64,000 nucleotides of DNA from Fibrobacterota bacterium (GCA_023412475.1 JAEYNR010000082.1:1-64000); one strand, 5' to 3'; numbered from the stretch's first letter, positions 17,796 through 26,895 are shown. Numbers and translations are program-made. The notes: generated from the letters alone by a model not told the origin.

Positions 17796-17812
17796 AGTAT
17801 ACTTTTTTTAAA

Positions 17813-17847
17813 GAAAACGCCAGATTCATCTCTGGCGTTTTCTTTAT
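17813..17847 (+). terminator. Rho-independent terminator of the GH30 gene
   Basis: A perfect 12-bp stem (GAAAACGCCAGA / TCTGGCGTTTTC) with a six-base loop, followed by TTTATT, 18 bases after the stop. Confidence 0.9.
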
Positions 17848-18140
17848 TCCACCTCTAATACACTTAAAACTCCATACCCGAACTTTCTAAAACTAAAACT
17901 GTCAAACTCGCACTATTTAAAAGAAATTTTTCCAACTGATCTTTATTTCTCCCACTTTTCTTTATCTAGTGGCTATTCATGCAGGTCTTTTGCGTAGCTT
18001 GTCTGCAGTAATCACCATATTTGACAATGATCCTCGATTTTTCTATATTATTATGCTTTTTTAATGGTGTTTTTCTGTTTGAAGCTTCATTTTGACTTCC
18101 ACCGAAGATCTTCAAAAATTACCATCAGGAGAAAATAGTA
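17848..18140. other. Intergenic region upstream of the flavoprotein pair
   Basis: Presumed promoter region; ends in the ribosome site CAGGAG eight to nine bases before the ATG at 18141. No other element recognised. Confidence 0.4.
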
Positions 18141-19664
18141 ATGGTATCCGGAAAAAATAACAGAGCAGTTATAATTGGTGGCGGTGTAGGGGGATTAGCT
18201 GTTGGCTGTTATTTGCAGATGAACGGATACTCGACAGTAATTCTGGAGAAAAACTCTAAATGTGGTGGAGTCTCTTTTTCATGGAAAAGGGGTGGGTACA
18301 CCTTTGATGGTGCGACCAACTGGCTGGCCGGGTCTTCTGTGTCCTCTAACATGCACCATCTTTTAAAAGAACTTATTGATTTTAATGATCTGATGATCGT
18401 TGATCCAGATGAATTTATAACTATTGAACAGGGAAACAATTCTTTCCATGTGTATTCTGATGCAAAAAGGCTCCGCGACGAGATGCTACGAATTGCTCCG
18501 GAGGACAGATCGACAATTGATCAATTTACTGAAGCAATTAAAGAGGCCGGAAAATTCTCTCTCCCGTATCAGAAAGCACCTGAACTTTTCACAATAGCAG
18601 ATTACATTACCATGCTGGTAAAGAATTTGCCGTTTATACGATTTTTTTCAAAATGGAAAAAACTTACTATCAGAAAATTTTCCAATAAATTCACAAATCC
18701 TGCTCTGAAACAGCTCTTCCTGGCGATTTTTCCTCATCACCACCATTTCTCAGTTTTCAGCATACTAATGACCTTAGGCTGGATGAACATCAGGTCGGGC
18801 GGGTATCCAATTGGTGGATCTGCAAAATTCAATGATGTGCTTATAAAACGGTATCTCTCTAGTGGTGGTGAAATAAAGAACAATGCGGACGTTGTGCAGA
18901 TAGTTTTAGATAAAAACAGAGCTGTCGGAGTGAAGACTTCAACTGGTAATTTTTATTCTGCAGATAAGGTGATTTCCGCAATGGATCTTCACTATACAGT
19001 TAAAAATCTACTTCCATCCTCGATTTGCTTCCCTAAAAAATCGTATAACTTTGATACTTTTCCAGTATTTCCATCGCTTATTCAAGTCTCTTTTGGATGT
19101 AAAAGGGAATTCAAAAGTATCAGCCACAAATTTCAGATGCCTTTGATAAATAGAATTCTTATTGAACATCAATCTTCAACACCCGAAGAGCTTGAAGACA
19201 TGATGGTACGAATCTGTAATTTTGACAATACTCTTGCCCCTTCCGGCAGCACCTCTGTTGTGGTCCATTTCAGAACCTGGCATTATCAGCAATGGGTAGA
19301 TCTGAGAAAAAACGACAGGGAGCGCTATATTGTATTAAAGCGAAAAATAGCAGAATCGGTTATTGACACTTTAGATAAAAGATTTGGTAATGTACGTGAT
19401 ACAATCGAGGTACTTGACATAGCTACACCAGCTACATTTATTCGCTATACCAATATTTATAAAGGAAGCTACCAGGGTTGGGCACCAGTACCCTCCCTAA
19501 TCGGAAAAACACACCCCAAACAGATTAAATCAGTTAAGAACCTCTATTTCGCAGGACAATGGGTCTGGTCTGCTGGCGGACTTCCCGGAGTTATACGAAT
19601 TGGGAGGCAAACCGCACAAATCATCTGCCAGCATGACAATAAAAAATTCAGAATCATAAGTTAG
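18141..19664 (+). CDS. Phytoene desaturase/carotenoid isomerase-like FAD oxidoreductase (first of pair)
   Basis: 507 residues. The N-terminus IIGGGVGGLAVGCYLQMNGYSTVILEKN is an FAD-binding Rossmann motif, followed by GGVSFSWKRGGYTFDGATNW as in CrtI/CrtISO/RetSat proteins. The C-terminus has the second FAD motif (NLYFAGQWVWSAGGLPGVIRIGRQTA). These enzymes desaturate, isomerise or saturate polyene or lipid chains at the membrane surface. It is co-transcribed with a second family member 11 bp downstream. No phytoene synthase or cyclase lies nearby, so a carotenoid role is unproven. Confidence 0.82.
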   Translation: MVSGKNNRAVIIGGGVGGLAVGCYLQMNGYSTVILEKNSKCGGVSFSWKRGGYTFDGATNWLAGSSVSSNMHHLLKELIDFNDLMIVDPDEFITIEQGNNSFHVYSDAKRLRDEMLRIAPEDRSTIDQFTEAIKEAGKFSLPYQKAPELFTIADYITMLVKNLPFIRFFSKWKKLTIRKFSNKFTNPALKQLFLAIFPHHHHFSVFSILMTLGWMNIRSGGYPIGGSAKFNDVLIKRYLSSGGEIKNNADVVQIVLDKNRAVGVKTSTGNFYSADKVISAMDLHYTVKNLLPSSICFPKKSYNFDTFPVFPSLIQVSFGCKREFKSISHKFQMPLINRILIEHQSSTPEELEDMMVRICNFDNTLAPSGSTSVVVHFRTWHYQQWVDLRKNDRERYIVLKRKIAESVIDTLDKRFGNVRDTIEVLDIATPATFIRYTNIYKGSYQGWAPVPSLIGKTHPKQIKSVKNLYFAGQWVWSAGGLPGVIRIGRQTAQIICQHDNKKFRIIS

Positions 19665-19675
19665 AGAGGTTCTTT

Positions 19676-21127
19676 TTGAGAGATCGCTATGACACTGTGG
19701 TAATAGGTTCCGGAATAGGCGGTCTGTGCTGTGGTGCTTTGCTGGCTAAGGTTGGTTTGAAGGTCCTGGTTTTGGAGCAGCACTTCAAGATCGGCGGATA
19801 TGCACACAATTTCAAACGTCGTAATTTTATCTTTGAAACAGGGATTCACTCGGTGCCTCTGGGACCAGATGGAACTCTAATGCATATTCTGAAAACTCTT
19901 GGGATCGACAAGCAAATCGTTCCAATTGAACTCCCCGAAATGTATCACATCGACATTCCCGAAGGCTCATACACCATGCCTTCACGGAAAAATGAAATAG
20001 ATGATTTCCTGAGGTCGTTTTGCAGAAATTCTGAAGAACTTGCACCACTGTTCAATGAATTTGACAGGTTTTATCAGCATATATGTGAGCCTGTATTTGG
20101 TTATGAAAAGAATTATCTTCCAGAAGATATCTCCTTTGTATCCAGCTTTCATAATTTATCATACGCCGATCATTTGAAATCCCTTTTCACTAACCCCAGG
20201 ATTTTTACTCTTCTTACAGCTCAATGGCCCTATTCAGGAATTTCGGCCGAAGCCGGAGGAGCACTGTTTTCTTTAACAATGTATCTTCTTCATTATCGTG
20301 ACGGCTCCTATTTCTGTAAAGGAGGTTTTTCAACCCTGGCAAAAGCTTTCTCTGATGTAATTACATCTCATGGAGGAGCTGTTCTGACCCGGAAGAAAGT
20401 AAATAAACTTATAATCGAAAACAACAGAGTATGCAAAGTCCAAACATCGGACAATTGTGTTTTTAATACTAAAACAGTGGTTTCCAATATCAGCCCATTT
20501 GTTCTTCATTCAGAATTGATCGAAGAAGAAAATCGCGGCAAGCGATGGCTTCGACGGCTCTCTAATCTTAATAGTTCAGTTTCATGTGTCATAGTCTATT
20601 TAGGAATGAAGCCGGGGTATCACACCCTTCTTCCAAACACCTTCTCTTTCTGGTTCGAATCATCGGATTTTGATGAAATTTATAGAAATATCAGAGAAAA
20701 CCGAAAGGAAAAGATTGACCACCTTATAAGACTCAAGGGAACTGATGAAGGAGATTATCCTACGCTCACATTGATGAATTTTGTGAAAAAATCCTATTCC
20801 AACAATTGGCGTTCAGAAAAAATGTTTATAGCAGAAAAAATGATTGCAAAGCTCGAATCTCTCCATCCTGGTATCAGTAATTACATTGAGATCATGGAAG
20901 TTGGCAGCCCCGAGACCTTCGAACGCTACACCGGCAATACTGCTGGAGCTCTTTATGGATTCGAAAGTGTCAAAGAAATGTATGGCGAAGCAAAGATTCC
21001 TGTCACTACCCATATTCCAAATTTATTTCAGACCGGTCATTGGGGAAAGCCAGGTTGCGGGGTGTGGAATGTCACTCATAATGCCTACAGAACCTCTAAA
21101 AAAATTCTCAGTGCCATGAAATTTTAA
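19676..21127 (+). CDS. Phytoene desaturase/carotenoid isomerase-like FAD oxidoreductase (second of pair)
   Basis: 483 residues from a TTG start; AGAGAGG lies upstream and no ATG fits before the FAD motif VVIGSGIGGLCCGALLAKVG. Then EQHFKIGGYAHNFKRRNFIFETGIHSV matches the CrtISO/RetSat group. A C-terminal FAD-contact region (NLFQTGHWGKPGCGVWNVTHNAYRTS) closes the fold. It overlaps in function with the upstream gene, and the two may act in sequence or as a heteromer on a polyene or lipid. Both are about family length and intact. Confidence 0.82.
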   Translation: MRDRYDTVVIGSGIGGLCCGALLAKVGLKVLVLEQHFKIGGYAHNFKRRNFIFETGIHSVPLGPDGTLMHILKTLGIDKQIVPIELPEMYHIDIPEGSYTMPSRKNEIDDFLRSFCRNSEELAPLFNEFDRFYQHICEPVFGYEKNYLPEDISFVSSFHNLSYADHLKSLFTNPRIFTLLTAQWPYSGISAEAGGALFSLTMYLLHYRDGSYFCKGGFSTLAKAFSDVITSHGGAVLTRKKVNKLIIENNRVCKVQTSDNCVFNTKTVVSNISPFVLHSELIEEENRGKRWLRRLSNLNSSVSCVIVYLGMKPGYHTLLPNTFSFWFESSDFDEIYRNIRENRKEKIDHLIRLKGTDEGDYPTLTLMNFVKKSYSNNWRSEKMFIAEKMIAKLESLHPGISNYIEIMEVGSPETFERYTGNTAGALYGFESVKEMYGEAKIPVTTHIPNLFQTGHWGKPGCGVWNVTHNAYRTSKKILSAMKF

Positions 21128-21505
21128 TTTTAAAATCCCTACTACTCAGCTCCGTTAGACAAATACCAGGGCGGAAATATCAGGTGAAAATATCAAATCA
21201 GATAGAATGAGAAAATAATCAGAAAAAAACAATCAGATAAACCTGAGAAAAAGAGTATGTTCATAACTTACTGATGAGTCGAGCATCAGCAACTCTTTTA
21301 GGCGTATCAATAAGAAACCACTGGCTTAGCCAGTCCAGTTCTTCGTTTAGATATTTTATTCCCATTTGTTCTGATAAGATATTGTTTTGATATTAGTTCT
21401 TATTTTAACTGATTAGAAATTTTACCTGAATAGCTGAGTTACCTTAAAACCATTGTTAATATTTTTTCATTTCAATAGACTACAATGTCATACAAAGGAT
21501 ACCAG
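21128..21505. other. Leader of the aldolase gene, partly shared with wecE leaders
   Basis: The segment TTAGATATT, then AGATATTGTTTTGATATTAG, then TCTTATTTT and CTGATTAG (about 21345-21415) closely matches 37657-37708 just upstream of wecE copy 1, although the downstream genes are unrelated. The rest of this A/T-rich stretch shows nothing recognisable. Confidence 0.6.
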
Positions 21506-22138
21506 GTGGACATAACTCAATTAAAAAAGAAAATTGTCAGTTATACTAAACTGGCCCAGTCACGGGGCTATACAGTAGCATCGGAAGGAAATATCAGCGC
21601 TCGTCTTCCCGATAACCACATAATTATCACCCCCACAAAAATGATAAAGGATTTCATCACCATTGAAGATCTGATAGTGATTGATATCGATGGTAATCAG
21701 CTTGAAGGATCAGCAAAAGCTACATCTGAGCGATTTACCCATTGCGAGATCTATAAAAAAAGAGCGGATGTCGAATGTATTGTTCATGCCCATCCAGTTT
21801 ACACTGTATTAATGACTGTTCTTGGACTCAAACCCTTTGATAATGTATTTCTTTCAGAGGCTGCAATGTTTTTAAAAAAAGTATCGCTGGCCCGATTCGC
21901 AAAACCATCCACAGGCGAAGGGGCACAGGTGGTTGGTGAGGTTTGTGAAGACAGCGATATAATAATAATTGACAGGCACGGGAGTTTTACATGCGGAAAG
22001 GATCTGGAAACCGCATTTTCTCTTCTCGAAATTCTGGAAAAATATTGCAGGATGTATTATCTGGCAACACTGTCGGGAAAGACCATTCAGTATATCGACC
22101 CGGCAATTGTTGAGGAACTGAAAAGAATACCTTATTAA
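21506..22138 (+). CDS. Class II aldolase/adducin family sugar-phosphate aldolase or epimerase
   Basis: 210 residues from a GTG preceded by AAGGA at six bases; an in-frame ATG 21 bases upstream has no ribosome site and adds non-conserved residues. The family motifs are SEGNISARL, TPTKM, then the glutamate and zinc histidines in TSERFTHCEIYKK and VHAHPVY, with the third histidine in DRHGSFT. FucA (L-fuculose-1-phosphate aldolase) and AraD (L-ribulose-5-phosphate 4-epimerase) belong here; length and motif spacing fit FucA slightly better. In a hemicellulose region a pentose or deoxyhexose catabolic role is plausible, but no kinase or isomerase lies next to it. Confidence 0.85.
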   Translation: MDITQLKKKIVSYTKLAQSRGYTVASEGNISARLPDNHIIITPTKMIKDFITIEDLIVIDIDGNQLEGSAKATSERFTHCEIYKKRADVECIVHAHPVYTVLMTVLGLKPFDNVFLSEAAMFLKKVSLARFAKPSTGEGAQVVGEVCEDSDIIIIDRHGSFTCGKDLETAFSLLEILEKYCRMYYLATLSGKTIQYIDPAIVEELKRIPY

Positions 22139-22200
22139 ATACGAAACAGGAATAGCAGGAAGAAAATTCGAAATACGAAATACGAAACATGAAAAGAGGT
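22139..22200. repeat. Dispersed CGAAATNCGAAAC repeat (aldolase 3' side)
   Basis: Runs of ACGAAAC, AATTCGAAATACG and AAATACGAAACATGAAAAG. Related copies occur at 28677-28735 and 37117-37160, and in reverse orientation near 12728, 37206 and 42705, always between genes. Confidence 0.65.
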
Positions 22201-22400
22201 GGGAAATAGAAATACTAAACGGGAAAAGGGAAAATCAAAACAAATCATAAACCCTAAGTCAGAAACTAAAATCAGGAAAAGATACTTAAATGCATGATTT
22301 TTCCTGCTTTTGTTTGGGATTTATTCAAATCTACTTTTAAATTGAATGTAGTTATTTCTAATTAGTCTAATTTAGCGGACAATACTAATCTAATATTTAA

Positions 22401-22439
22401 ATTGTTGTTGCCTTAGAATTTTACCAAGGCAACAACAAT
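22401..22439 (-). terminator. Strong hairpin downstream of the GH45 gene
   Basis: A perfect 14-bp stem (ATTGTTGTTGCCTT / AAGGCAACAACAAT) with an 11-base loop, 14 bases after the GH45 stop. The T tract on the minus strand is interrupted (TTAAATATT), so termination strength is uncertain. Confidence 0.75.
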
Positions 22440-22452
22440 TCAGAAATAAAGG

Positions 22453-23730
22453 CTAATTACCTATCTGTGAGATATTTTTTATCTCCTGAGGACATTGTAC
22501 TTTCATGTACATAACTTTAGGATTGTTGGTCATTTCGAACCATCCAAGATACCACTCACATCCCCGCATCAGGTCTGGCCTGTTTCCAAAAGCCTGCTGA
22601 CACATTCCACGAATACATCCCTCATTGTCACCACATGAGGCATGAAATCCCCCATATTGAACTCCCATAGGTGCGTTATTCCATTGGCGTGAACAACCGT
22701 TAAAAGCACCGACACCTCCTCCTGGAATAAGCAGGTCAAAGGCATTTTGTCCTCCATCGCCAATATTGATAATTTGAACAATCATCTGCTTGCCACTAAG
22801 ATCGCCCTGAAAATCCAACTGGAAACAATCTCCACACTGAGTACCATGGTTATTAAAAGCAGCCCATCCATAGGACACTTTACTGTTAATTTCTATTGGA
22901 GCATAATCCATGCACTGAAATGCCTCTCCTCCCTCACAAGCGCTTCTTGCCTCCCGGTTATTAATCGGATTGCCATTGATATCACACATTTTCATATTGG
23001 AATGCCAACCACAATGGGGCTTGCAGCAATCCCAGTATCGGGTGGTATTAGCACTCTGCCCATTTGTGACAGGTGGAAGTCCCTGATCATTTGCCGGGTT
23101 GCTTTGTAGTACAATATCTGGCAATTGAGTCGAATAAGAATTGATGCCCTGAGATACTGTTATGTAATCATTCTTACTGATTTCCAGAGAATCAATTTGG
23201 TTTGATGCCGCAAGGGTTTTGTTTAATGGTGATTTTACTCCATAACCGGACATGGCATAAGTCCGGTTTTTAAAGCTCATTATTTTAAAAACTCCTGAGG
23301 TATTACCGATTCTCAGCTTAACGAAATACATCGCTGCAGATAACCCCTGGGGCAGTAATTTACTGTTAAAGGTTCCGTTACCGGAAATCTCCTGCAGTAA
23401 GTTACCGACCTTCTGGCCTTTAATATCAAATATCTCCATATGGAGCTGCTGCGATTTTTCAGATACATTGTAGGAAAGGATACCGTTATGGAATGTAATC
23501 ATATCACTGATCTGCCGGTTCCGTACATGAGTGATATCTATCTCGAAGGAAAACTTGCCCTCCCAGTCGGTTTGCATAGTCTTGTTGGCTTTAAACAGTT
23601 TTACCTGTGCCCCCTGAATTCCTTTGTAATCCTTATCAACCACTCTTCCCCTGAGATAGACTTTCTGGGCATAACAAGGTGAAATTAAAAAAAGAGTTAT
23701 CAGAATGAGTTTTAATGAGTTTTTTACCAT
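22453..23730 (-). CDS. Secreted GH45 endoglucanase with N-terminal accessory domains
   Basis: 425 residues, ribosome site GGGGAG, signal peptide ending near CYA-Q. Residues 25-75 look like a carboxypeptidase-regulatory beta domain (VYLRGRVVDKDYKGIQGAQVKL). Residues 78-160 resemble a T9SS/Fibrobacter-type sorting module (MEIFDIKGQKVG ... MYFVKLRIG), here internal rather than C-terminal. The catalytic GH45 domain starts at TTRYWDCCKPHCGW (D234) and has FDLLIPGGGVG with the acid D332; many cysteines are as in the family. GH45 enzymes cut beta-1,4-glucan chains internally. It shares its domain order with the esterase 0.5 kb upstream. Confidence 0.92.
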   Translation of the reverse strand: MVKNSLKLILITLFLISPCYAQKVYLRGRVVDKDYKGIQGAQVKLFKANKTMQTDWEGKFSFEIDITHVRNRQISDMITFHNGILSYNVSEKSQQLHMEIFDIKGQKVGNLLQEISGNGTFNSKLLPQGLSAAMYFVKLRIGNTSGVFKIMSFKNRTYAMSGYGVKSPLNKTLAASNQIDSLEISKNDYITVSQGINSYSTQLPDIVLQSNPANDQGLPPVTNGQSANTTRYWDCCKPHCGWHSNMKMCDINGNPINNREARSACEGGEAFQCMDYAPIEINSKVSYGWAAFNNHGTQCGDCFQLDFQGDLSGKQMIVQIINIGDGGQNAFDLLIPGGGVGAFNGCSRQWNNAPMGVQYGGFHASCGDNEGCIRGMCQQAFGNRPDLMRGCEWYLGWFEMTNNPKVMYMKVQCPQEIKNISQIGN

Positions 23731-24067
23731 AAAATTTCTCCCCTCATAAAAAAATACCTTTTAGAAATGCTGCAATTTTTCGGCTATAATCCGTCTTCTT
23801 CTGATTTAATCGCTTATGGTTAAATCACAACAGATTTTGCCGGCTTACATTTATACTTTATTAGTATAAAGGATTCTAAAGGGGGTAAAGGTAATTTCTT
23901 CGGTGATAAAATCAATAAAAGACTTAATTCTTTTAGGCTCGAAGTGCCCTGTCAGTCAGTATTGAAGGTTTTTACAATGCTTAAAGTATGAATTAACAGC
24001 CTAATAATAACTAAAAAGAAGAAAATCCTAAATCACAAGTTTTTAATCCTAAACAAATTCCAAAAGA
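23731..24067. other. Promoter region of the GH45 gene
   Basis: Includes A-rich runs of the type CCTAAATCACAAG, CCTAAACAAATTCCAAA (about 24030-24063), which recur near 12656 and 37380. No gene seen. Confidence 0.45.
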
Positions 24068-24130
24068 ACTTCTTAGGTACCTGAGTAGTAAAAAAATACA
24101 TAATATTATCAAATAGAAAAAAATAGGAAC
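24068..24130. repeat. Hairpin-headed intergenic repeat, copy 1
   Basis: CTTAGGTACCTGAGTAG followed by a run of A, TACATAATATTATCAAA and AATAGGAAC. The same order with about 85% similarity by eye lies at 30498-30562, where the head is a perfect 8-bp stem CTACTCAG/CTGAGTAG. Confidence 0.75.
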
Positions 24131-24133
24131 AGG

Positions 24134-24171
24134 CGACTTTCGTGAGCCTGTAAAAGGCATCACGAAAGTCG
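24134..24171 (-). terminator. Long hairpin downstream of the esterase gene
   Basis: CGACTTTCGTGA pairs with TCACGAAAGTCG, and an inner GCCT/AGGC continues the stem with one bulged A. It lies 35 bases after the esterase stop. No T run follows on the minus strand, so it may protect the transcript end rather than terminate alone. Confidence 0.65.
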
Positions 24172-24205
24172 AAAATGCAGCTATAAGAATCGCAAAGAGG
24201 GCGAT

Positions 24206-25687
24206 CTATTCATTCATTAGACTGTTCTGCTCTACTTCCACACGGTTATCGGAGCAGAATGTGCAGTTTCTGCCGTAGAAATACTTTCTATTAGCAGTGT
24301 CGTTCATCAGGTGAACCCTGAACCAGGCGGCTGCCGATGAAAGCGAGACACCATTGGCACCCTGGTATACCCAGCTTCCGTGATCTGCGTTGCGTTCATT
24401 GATGAAGATTGCAGGCTGGTCTGTTACCGAATTGAAGACATCTTTGACACCGCTGCACTTCACAGTATTATCTTTCCCGCCGCAGAAAAACAATATTGGT
24501 GTATGAACGCCGGAGAGCGATGCGGTGCCGCAAATTGTTGCCAGAGCCTTGTAGCGAGGGTCGGATGCGGTCATGCAGGTTGACATCCCGCCAAAAGAGT
24601 GGCCGAGCTGACCGATCTTGGATACATCAAGGCGCTGATAGTAGGGGCTCTCTGGATCCTCATTCTGTTCGATTATCCAGTCCATGCCCGCAAGCGTTGG
24701 GTAAGGCTCTCTTCCTGTGGCCGTACTGAGTGATGCTACCACAACAAAACCATGCGAGGCGAGATGATTCATCATAGGCAAATACTGTCCGCACCACTTA
24801 TTTGCACCTGCATCAGTGACACATTTTGGTGGATTCTGCTCGGGGTTGTCTTGGTAACCGTTAGCCCATATCAGAATCGGGTGCAGGTACTCGCTGGTTG
24901 CAAGATTTTTAGGGCGGTAGACATTAAAGCGTTGCTGTTCGCCGTAAATAGGGTCATCATTTGTGCCTGCCAGAGGTCCCACATTCTTGTCAGCAGCCAC
25001 CTGGAACGGACCTGCTGCGGCGGGATTGGCCGTGGGGAATTCCTTTCCAACTGGTTCAGATTCAAGGGTTATGTTTTGTTGCTGATTGTCCAGACTTGAA
25101 ATCGGAACGGACTTAGGCTTGAAACCGGTTGCGGTGACTTTGATAGTGTCAACGGTTGCCGCAATTTTTCTCAGACTGTTGCTATTGGAATTTGCTGATT
25201 TGCTTTTGAGGGGAGCTGAAACGTACTGTCCCCCCTTAAGGGACATGTAGCGAAATGATACATCAGAGTTACCAATTGTGGCTCTGACAACAAGTACTTT
25301 TGCGGCCTGGCAATTCTTTGAGATATCGAACTGGTACATCCCTGCAGCCGCGTTTTTGTTTATTTCCTGACTAAGCAGGTTTCCCTTTAAATCGAAAATT
25401 TCGACTTTCAGGGGTGATTGGGTGCTCAGGGAAAACTGCAATAGATTGTTCTTTAGTGAAATATGGCTTTGCTTCGGAACGGCAGGCCCATTTTTCACAG
25501 AAGTACTCACAAAAGAAAATTTTCCGTCGGAATCGGTGGTATCTTTCATGTTTTGAAGTACCAGTGAAACTTCAGCACCGGAAATTGGTTCTCCGCCGGA
25601 ATTGGAAACTACACCCTGCAAGTTAATCGTTTGGGTGTTTGCCGAAAAAACCATAACCGCAATAATGTAAAGGGTATTCCTTAACAT
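24206..25687 (-). CDS. Secreted alpha/beta-hydrolase (esterase, cutinase/dienelactone-hydrolase-like) with N-terminal accessory domains
   Basis: 493 residues, ribosome site GGGGGAGG, signal peptide ending near ANT-Q. Residues 20-65 form a carboxypeptidase-regulatory-like domain (INLQGVVSNSGGEPISGAEVSL). Residues 75-150 form a sorting-type module (LKVEIFDLKGNLLSQ), the same architecture as the GH45 enzyme. The hydrolase domain (about 225-470) has the nucleophile S364 in GHSFGGMS, probable D406 in GGKDNTV and H436 in ADHGSW. It resembles the cutinase/PET-hydrolase-like or chlorophyllase-like group. An acetyl-xylan or feruloyl ester role is plausible from context but not shown. It is followed by GH45 on the same strand with a hairpin between. 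Confidence 0.82.
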   Translation of the reverse strand: MLRNTLYIIAVMVFSANTQTINLQGVVSNSGGEPISGAEVSLVLQNMKDTTDSDGKFSFVSTSVKNGPAVPKQSHISLKNNLLQFSLSTQSPLKVEIFDLKGNLLSQEINKNAAAGMYQFDISKNCQAAKVLVVRATIGNSDVSFRYMSLKGGQYVSAPLKSKSANSNSNSLRKIAATVDTIKVTATGFKPKSVPISSLDNQQQNITLESEPVGKEFPTANPAAAGPFQVAADKNVGPLAGTNDDPIYGEQQRFNVYRPKNLATSEYLHPILIWANGYQDNPEQNPPKCVTDAGANKWCGQYLPMMNHLASHGFVVVASLSTATGREPYPTLAGMDWIIEQNEDPESPYYQRLDVSKIGQLGHSFGGMSTCMTASDPRYKALATICGTASLSGVHTPILFFCGGKDNTVKCSGVKDVFNSVTDQPAIFINERNADHGSWVYQGANGVSLSSAAAWFRVHLMNDTANRKYFYGRNCTFCSDNRVEVEQNSLMNE

Positions 25688-26097
25688 ACCTCCCCCTTAG
25701 CCTAAGAGTTGTGTTTATAACAAAAATGCATTATCGTTGCCTGAAAATCTTGACTGCAAAAGCGAGGCAAGAACTCATAGAATCATTTTCCTTAATATAT
25801 ATAGCTGTTAATATATATAAGTATTATAAATGAATCAGATTAAAATGGAATTATATTACTTGTGCTTGAAATAGCAGGAAAATGAATTTTCGGTTCGTGA
25901 TGCAATTGGCGAAGAAATCTTCTACTGTGATGAAGTAGGTTTTTCAGGCAATAATGATCTTCGCATTTTTAAGCGCATGGCTGCCCCCGCTTTCCAATTC
26001 TCCTGAGCTGACCACCCCAAAAAATTGTTTTTATTGGTAACGGCCTATTTTTTATAGGGGAGCTGCTTATTTTAATAAACGACGGTGTTTATTCACC
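25688..26097. other. Intergenic region upstream of the esterase
   Basis: Starts with the promoter side of the esterase, including a TATATATAGC / AATATATATAAG stretch around 25796-25822. No gene recognised; one fragment (GATGAAGTAGGTTTTTCAGG) is not assignable. Confidence 0.4.
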
Positions 26098-26350
26098 ATA
26101 CAAATTTCCTTTTTCATCAAACAAAGTTCCTTTTTCATCAAACAAAGTTCCTTTTTTAACAAAGAAATTTCCTTGATCAACAAACAAGCTTCCTTTATTC
26201 AACAAACAATTTTCCTCATTCGAAAAGCATCAGCCTTTGTAGAGCAACCATTCGTTTCAATTCAACAAACAAAATTCTTCTTTCAACAAAACACCAACCT
26301 TTGTTCAGCAAACAAAATTCATTATTTATAAAGCAAAAATCTATTTTTCC
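26098..26350. repeat. Tandem array of a 21-bp unit (12 copies)
   Basis: Twelve consecutive units of 20-22 bp with consensus CAAACAAANTTCCTTTTTCAA start at 26098, 26118, 26139, 26160, 26181, 26203, 26224, 26245, 26266, 26287, 26309 and 26330. The first four are nearly identical and later ones diverge. Stops occur in the frames read, so it appears non-coding. 21 bp is two helical turns. To the right (26390-26620) are looser reverse-orientation pieces such as GACAAGGAAAATTTG and GACAGGAAAATTGC. Confidence 0.88.
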
Positions 26351-26895
26351 TATAGACCGTTCCAATGATTATTATCGGATGTCGTTTGTTGTTTATTGGA
26401 TAAACCTTTGTTTGACAAGGAAAATTTGATCATCTGACAGGAAAATTGCATTATTAGAAAAGATTTTTGCTTTTTTATTTCACAAAAAGCAAGAACTGGA
26501 AAAGGAACAATCTTTTTTGGGGCAGGGATTTCCCTGTTTTTTATAAAGAAAAATACATTATATAAGGAAAATTACAGCTTTGTTAGGGAAAAAATGCCTG
26601 TTTAAAATGGAAACCGACATTTTACAGAATTTTTGCCGGAGTGACCAGTGGTGCAAGGGTTGCGATTAGAAAATTTTACCGACTATATATTTGTTTTCAA
26701 AAGCTTACGTAGTTTCAAAATATTGGTTGTACTTAATTTTCCAGGATTGAAAATATCATTTTATTTGATAACACATAATTCTTACTTTATTGTAGTTTAT
26801 CTTTATTAAGTTTTATATGAGCAGTTCAGTAATCAAAAAAAGACAGAATCTGTAATAACCTTTTTTAATCATTCTGACCAGGAGGCATAGGTATT
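26351..26895. other. Intergenic region between 21-bp array and beta-barrel gene
   Basis: Contains the divergent reverse-oriented array-like pieces and the promoter side of the beta-barrel gene (ribosome site CAGGAGG). No gene seen. Confidence 0.45.

Noticed and set aside
26098..26350. 21-bp array considered as part of a repetitive protein (seven-residue repeat)
   Set aside because: Units vary between 20 and 22 bp and stops occur in the frames I read through the array.
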